Part shown: positions 9,897 to 14,162 of the stretch, in pieces
Layout of the letters: every line of letters starts with the position of its first letter
Numbering within the stretch: position 1 is the stretch's first letter
NCBI RefSeq assembly: GCF_000003605.2
Contig: NW_003107827.1
Location: forward strand, 1 to 14,162
Direction of reading: 5' to 3'
Source: Saccoglossus kowalevskii
Lineage: Eukaryota; Hemichordata; Enteropneusta; Harrimaniidae
DNA length: 14,162 bases
Translations under genes and position numbers: made by a program
The notes under the pieces: model-generated
Told to the model about the DNA's origin: nothing
The model's database searches: none
What the model saw: the letters and a program-made list of their open reading frames with translations, nothing else

Positions 9897-10197
9897 CACG
9901 TATGTATTAGAGTTCAAACCACATTGTCGTAGCGGAGACCACGTATGTATTAGAGTTCAAACCACATTGTCGTAGCGGAGACCACGTATGTATTAGAGTT
10001 CAAACCACATTGTCGTAGCGGAGACCACGTATGTATTAGAGTTCAAACCACATTGTCGTAGCGGAGACCACGTATGTATTAGAGTTCAAACCACATTGTC
10101 GTAGCGGAGACCACGTATGTATTAGAGTTCAAACCACATTGTCGTAGCGGAGACCACGTATGTATTAGAGTTGAAACCACATTGTCGTAGCGGAGAC
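9897..10197. repeat. Block of six B units then A, first occurrence
   Basis: Units 229-235 are six consecutive B units followed by an A. The same string occurs at units 303-309 (13077-13377) and 317-323 (13680-13980), the last two being 14 units apart. The spacing of 14 units matches that between the ACCGG units 189 and 203, suggesting one of the block sizes that have been copied in this half. Pure B runs are common, so the link between the first and later occurrences is weaker than for the blocks that contain rare types. Confidence 0.55.
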
Positions 10198-11274
10198 CAC
10201 GTATGTATTAGAGTTCAAACCACATTGTCGTAGTGGAGACCACGTATGTATTAGAGTTGAAACCACATTGTCGTAGCGGAGACCACGTATGTATTAGAGT
10301 TCAAACCACATTGTCGTAGCGGAGACCACGTATGTATTAGAGTTGAAAGCACATTGTCGTAGTGGAGACCACGTATGTATTAGAGTTCAAACCACATTGT
10401 CGTAGCGGAGACCACGTATGTATTAGAGTTGAAACCACATTGTCGTAGTGGAGACCACGTATGTATTAGAGTTGAAACCACATTGTCGTAGCGGAGACCA
10501 CGTATGTATTAGAGTTGAAACCACATTGTCGTAGCGGAGACCACGTATGTATTAGAGTTGAAACCACATTGTCGTAGTGGAGACCACGTATGTATTAGAG
10601 TTCAAACCACATTGTCGTAGCGGAGACCACGTATGTATTAGAGTTGAAACCACATTGTCGTAGCGGAGACCACGTATGTATTAGAGTTCAAACCACATTG
10701 TCGTAGTGGAGACCACGTATGTATTAGAGTTCAAACCACATTGTCGTAGTGGAGACCACGTATGTATTAGAGTTGAAACCACATTGTCGTAGTGGAGACC
10801 ACGTATGTATTAGAGTTGAAACCACATTGTCGTAGCGGAGACCACGTATGTATTAGAGTTGAAACCACATTGTCGTAGCGGAGACCACGTATGTATTAGA
10901 GTTGAAACCACATTGTCGTAGCGGAGACCACGTATGTATTAGAGTTGAAACCACATTGTCGTAGCGGAGACCACGTATGTATTAGAGTTGAAACCACATT
11001 GTCGTAGCGGAGACCACGTATGTATTAGAGTTCAAACCACATTGTCGTAGCGGAGACCACGTATGTATTAGAGTTCAAACCACATTGTCGTAGCGGAGAC
11101 CACGTATGTATTAGAGTTCAAACCACATTGTCGTAGCGGAGACCACGTATGTATTAGAGTTCAAACCACATTGTCGTAGCGGAGACCACGTATGTATTAG
11201 AGTTGAAACCACATTGTCGTAGCGGAGACCACGTATGTATTAGAGTTGAAACCACATTGTCGTAGCGGAGACCA

Positions 11275-11317
11275 CGTATGTATTAGAGTTGAAACCACAT
11301 TGTCATAGCGGAGACCA
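11275..11317. repeat. Unit 261 with a unique CpG to CpA change
   Basis: A type A unit reading TTGTCATAG instead of TTGTCGTAG (G to A at 11305). It is the only unit seen with this change, so it is young or has not been copied. It is a transition at a CpG, as expected from deamination of the minus-strand cytosine. Confidence 0.85.
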
Positions 11318-12046
11318 CGTATGTATTAGAGTTCAAACCACATTGTCGTAGCGGAGACCACGTATGTATTAGAGTTGAAACCACATTGTCGTAGCGGAGA
11401 CCACGTATGTATTAGAGTTGAAACCACATTGTCGTAGCGGAGACCACGTATGTATTAGAGTTGAAACCACATTGTCGTAGCGGAGACCACGTATGTATTA
11501 GAGTTCAAACCACATTGTCGTAGCGGAGACCACGTATGTATTAGAGTTCAAACCACATTGTCGTAGCGGAGACCACGTATGTATTAGAGTTGAAAGCACA
11601 TTGTCGTAGCGGAGACCACGTATGTATTAGAGTTCAAACCACATTGTCGTAGCGGAGACCACGTATGTATTAGAGTTCAAACCACATTGTCGTAGCGGAG
11701 ACCACGTATGTATTAGAGTTCAAACCACATTGTCGTAGCGGAGACCACGTATGTATTAGAGTTCAAACCACATTGTCGTAGCGGAGACCACGTATGTATT
11801 AGAGTTCAAACCACATTGTCGTAGCGGAGACCACGTATGTATTAGAGTTGAAAGCACATTGTCGTAGCGGAGACCACGTATGTATTAGAGTTCAAACCAC
11901 ATTGTCGTAGCGGAGACCACGTATGTATTAGAGTTCAAACCACATTGTCGTAGCGGAGACCACGTATGTATTAGAGTTGAAACCACATTGTCGTAGCGGA
12001 GACCACGTATGTATTAGAGTTGAAAGCACATTGTCGTAGCGGAGAC

Positions 12047-12087
12047 CACGTATGTATTAGAGTTCAAACCACATTGTCGTGGTCTAC
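12047..12087. repeat. 41-bp unit rearranged at its 3' end
   Basis: Unit 279 is normal (type B) through TTGTCGT, then has GGTCT where other units have the seven bases AGCGGAG, before resuming at ACCACGTATG. The net loss is 2 bp. The unit lacks the GAGACC found in the others. It is the only unit with a multi-base replacement. Confidence 0.9.
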
Positions 12088-12091
12088 CACG
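12078..12091. repeat. New 14-bp inverted repeat (hairpin) inside unit 279
   Basis: CGTGGT at 12078-12083 and ACCACG at 12086-12091 are perfect inverted copies around a 2-bp CT centre. The left eight bases, CGTGGTCT, are the reverse complement of AGACCACG, which spans every normal unit junction. The rearrangement is therefore a short inverted copy of the adjacent junction, as produced by a template switch. Normal units have no comparable inverted repeat. Confidence 0.9.
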
Positions 12092-13076
12092 TATGTATTA
12101 GAGTTGAAACCACATTGTCGTAGCGGAGACCACGTATGTATTAGAGTTGAAACCACATTGTCGTAGCGGAGACCACGTATGTATTAGAGTTGAAACCACA
12201 TTGTCGTAGCGGAGACCACGTATGTATTAGAGTTGAAAGCACATTGTCGTAGCGGAGACCACGTATGTATTAGAGTTCAAACCACATTGTCGTAGCGGAG
12301 ACCACGTATGTATTAGAGTTGAAACCACATTGTCGTAGCGGAGACCACGTATGTATTAGAGTTCAAACCACATTGTCGTAGCGGAGACCACGTATGTATT
12401 AGAGTTGAAACCACATTGTCGTAGCGGAGACCACGTATGTATTAGAGTTGAAACCACATTGTCGTAGCGGAGACCACGTATGTATTAGAGTTGAAACCAC
12501 ATTGTCGTAGCGGAGACCACGTATGTATTAGAGTTCAAACCACATTGTCGTAGCGGAGACCACGTATGTATTAGAGTTGAAACCACATTGTCGTAGCGGA
12601 GACCACGTATGTATTAGAGTTCAAACCACATTGTCGTAGCGGAGACCACGTATGTATTAGAGTTGAAACCACATTGTCGTAGTGGAGACCACGTATGTAT
12701 TAGAGTTGAAACCACATTGTCGTAGCGGAGACCACGTATGTATTAGAGTTGAAACCACATTGTCGTAGCGGAGACCACGTATGTATTAGAGTTGAAACCA
12801 CATTGTCGTAGTGGAGACCACGTATGTATTAGAGTTCAAACCACATTGTCGTAGCGGAGACCACGTATGTATTAGAGTTGAAACCACATTGTCGTAGCGG
12901 AGACCACGTATGTATTAGAGTTGAAACCACATTGTCGTAGTGGAGACCACGTATGTATTAGAGTTCAAACCACATTGTCGTAGCGGAGACCACGTATGTA
13001 TTAGAGTTCAAACCACATTGTCGTAGCGGAGACCACGTATGTATTAGAGTTGAAACCACATTGTCGTAGTGGAGAC

Positions 13077-13377
13077 CACGTATGTATTAGAGTTCAAACC
13101 ACATTGTCGTAGCGGAGACCACGTATGTATTAGAGTTCAAACCACATTGTCGTAGCGGAGACCACGTATGTATTAGAGTTCAAACCACATTGTCGTAGCG
13201 GAGACCACGTATGTATTAGAGTTCAAACCACATTGTCGTAGCGGAGACCACGTATGTATTAGAGTTCAAACCACATTGTCGTAGCGGAGACCACGTATGT
13301 ATTAGAGTTCAAACCACATTGTCGTAGCGGAGACCACGTATGTATTAGAGTTGAAACCACATTGTCGTAGCGGAGAC
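13077..13377. repeat. Block of six B units then A, second occurrence
   Basis: Units 303-309. It follows a T-marked A unit and is followed by the last type C unit in the window (unit 310). It recurs 14 units to the right. Confidence 0.6.
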
Positions 13378-13506
13378 CACGTATGTATTAGAGTTCAAAG
13401 CACATTGTCGTAGCGGAGACCACGTATGTATTAGAGTTCAAACCACATTGTCGTAGCGGAGACCACGTATGTATTAGAGTTCAAACCACATTGTCGTAGC
13501 GGAGAC

Positions 13507-13550
13507 CACCGTATGTATTAGAGTTGAAACCACATTGTCGTAGCGGAGAC
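13507..13550. repeat. 44-bp unit with an extra C
   Basis: Unit 313 begins CACCGTATG rather than CACGTATG, with the extra C at 13509-13510. It occurs once. Like the two extra-T units near 1800 it lengthens a run of identical bases by one, so it may be a real slippage or a residual sequencing error. Confidence 0.85.
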
Positions 13551-13679
13551 CACGTATGTATTAGAGTTCAAACCACATTGTCGTAGCGGAGACCACGTAT
13601 GTATTAGAGTTGAAACCACATTGTCGTAGCGGAGACCACGTATGTATTAGAGTTCAAACCACATTGTCGTAGTGGAGAC

Positions 13680-13980
13680 CACGTATGTATTAGAGTTCAA
13701 ACCACATTGTCGTAGCGGAGACCACGTATGTATTAGAGTTCAAACCACATTGTCGTAGCGGAGACCACGTATGTATTAGAGTTCAAACCACATTGTCGTA
13801 GCGGAGACCACGTATGTATTAGAGTTCAAACCACATTGTCGTAGCGGAGACCACGTATGTATTAGAGTTCAAACCACATTGTCGTAGCGGAGACCACGTA
13901 TGTATTAGAGTTCAAACCACATTGTCGTAGCGGAGACCACGTATGTATTAGAGTTGAAACCACATTGTCGTAGCGGAGAC
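13680..13980. repeat. Block of six B units then A, third occurrence
   Basis: Units 317-323. It lies between two A B A B(T) strings (units 313-316 and 323-326), so the 10-unit period seen at 8435-9208 is also present here. The final A is shared with the second of those strings. Confidence 0.6.
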
Positions 13981-14152
13981 CACGTATGTATTAGAGTTCA
14001 AACCACATTGTCGTAGCGGAGACCACGTATGTATTAGAGTTGAAACCACATTGTCGTAGCGGAGACCACGTATGTATTAGAGTTCAAACCACATTGTCGT
14101 AGTGGAGACCACGTATGTATTAGAGTTCAAACCACATTGTCGTAGTGGAGAC

Positions 14153-14162
14153 CACGTATGTA
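14153..14162. repeat. Partial unit at window edge
   Basis: The first 10 bases of unit 328 (CACGTATGTA). The array continues beyond the window, so neither its right boundary nor its full copy number can be given. Confidence 0.95.

Larger units (their letters stand above)
88..14162. repeat. 43-bp tandem repeat array (minisatellite/satellite), 327 full units, open at right end
   Basis: A head-to-tail array with one orientation throughout. Each unit begins CACGTATG, has TATTAGAG in its first third, GTT(G/C)AAA(C/G)CAC in the middle, TTGTCGTAG in the last third, and ends GGAGAC. Counting start to start (88, 131, 174 and so on) gives 43 bp. My parse yields 327 full units, of which 322 are 43 bp, two adjacent ones 44, one 46, one 41 and one 44, plus 10 bp of the next. 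Forty of the 43 positions are nearly invariant; recurrent variants lie at positions 19, 23 and 36/37. Every normal unit carries one GAGACC (a BsaI site on the minus strand). Stops TAG and TGA on the plus strand and TAA on the minus strand, together with a period not divisible by 3, rule out a repeat-encoded protein. The family is not one I recognise; a eukaryotic satellite or minisatellite is the likeliest class. The true length is unknown because the array leaves the window. Confidence 0.98.

Noticed and set aside
88-14162. CRISPR array (GTTGAAAC in the unit recalls the ends of some CRISPR repeats)
   Set aside because: There are no variable spacers: the whole 43-bp period is conserved and differs only at a few single bases. 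No cas genes or leader are present.
88-14162. Repeat-containing protein gene
   Set aside because: The period is not a multiple of 3. The plus strand has TAG twice and, in G-type units, TGA; the minus strand has TAA, plus TGA in units with C at position 19. No frame stays open beyond about 36 codons on the plus strand or 42 on the minus strand.
88-14162. Minus-strand mini-ORF starting at ATG in each unit
   Set aside because: The ATG in ACAATGTGG reaches an in-frame TAA after five codons in every unit. It is a by-product of repetition with no sign of a ribosome binding site or selection.
88-14162. Centromeric CENP-B box in the unit (TTGTCGTAGCGGAG looks slightly similar)
   Set aside because: The essential spaced TTCG, A and CGGG positions of the box do not line up, so there is no real match. 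A centromeric role cannot be claimed from the monomer.
88-14162. Telomeric repeat or rDNA spacer
   Set aside because: The unit contains no short G-rich telomere-type motif, and no ribosomal RNA sequence occurs in the window.
88-14162. Wholly artificial assembly product
   Set aside because: Regional variant domains, unique indels and ordered higher-order blocks are not what simple collapse or looping of one unit would give. Local copy-number errors, mainly at 6285-6972, remain possible.

Overview
The window is essentially one object: a very homogeneous head-to-tail tandem array of a 43-bp unit. It begins at position 88 and runs off the right edge at 14162. I parsed it by eye into 327 full units plus a final 10-bp fragment. 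Positions 1-87 are AT-rich flank (about 29% G+C, against about 44% in the unit). No protein gene, RNA gene, mobile element or CRISPR array can be supported. The period is not a multiple of 3 and the unit carries stops, so every frame on both strands closes within about 36-42 codons.

The array fits a eukaryotic minisatellite/satellite such as those at heterochromatic, pericentromeric, subtelomeric or intergenic sites. I do not recognise the monomer and cannot name a species. A 14-kb array of this purity would be exceptional in a bacterium, but nothing in the sequence formally excludes one. The unit has three CpGs, more than its base composition predicts, which argues against long residence in a heavily CpG-methylated germline.

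Almost all variation sits at three places in the unit (numbered 1-43 from CACGTATG): position 19 (G/C), position 23 (C/G) and positions 36-37 (GC, GT or CC). I name the position 19/23 combinations A (G,C), B (C,C), C (C,G) and D (G,G); T marks a unit with GT at 36-37. Read as a string of types, the array shows layered structure: an all-A left edge (88-388); trimers (819-1205, 1378-1635); 8- and 13-unit repeats (4522-5854); a run of 16 identical B units (6285-6972); a duplicated 7-unit block (6973-7574); a 10-unit period (8435-9208); and recurring blocks of six B units then A in the last third. T units are almost confined to the right half. This is the pattern expected from unequal exchange or replication slippage of multi-unit blocks.

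Rare private changes mark single units: two adjacent units each with an extra T (1765-1852), a 3-bp TAG duplication (3315-3360), a 41-bp unit with a new 14-bp hairpin that looks like a template-switch scar (12047-12087), and an extra C (13507-13550). No undescribed gene system is visible. The items worth attention are the internal organisation, the mutational scars and the abrupt left boundary of the array.
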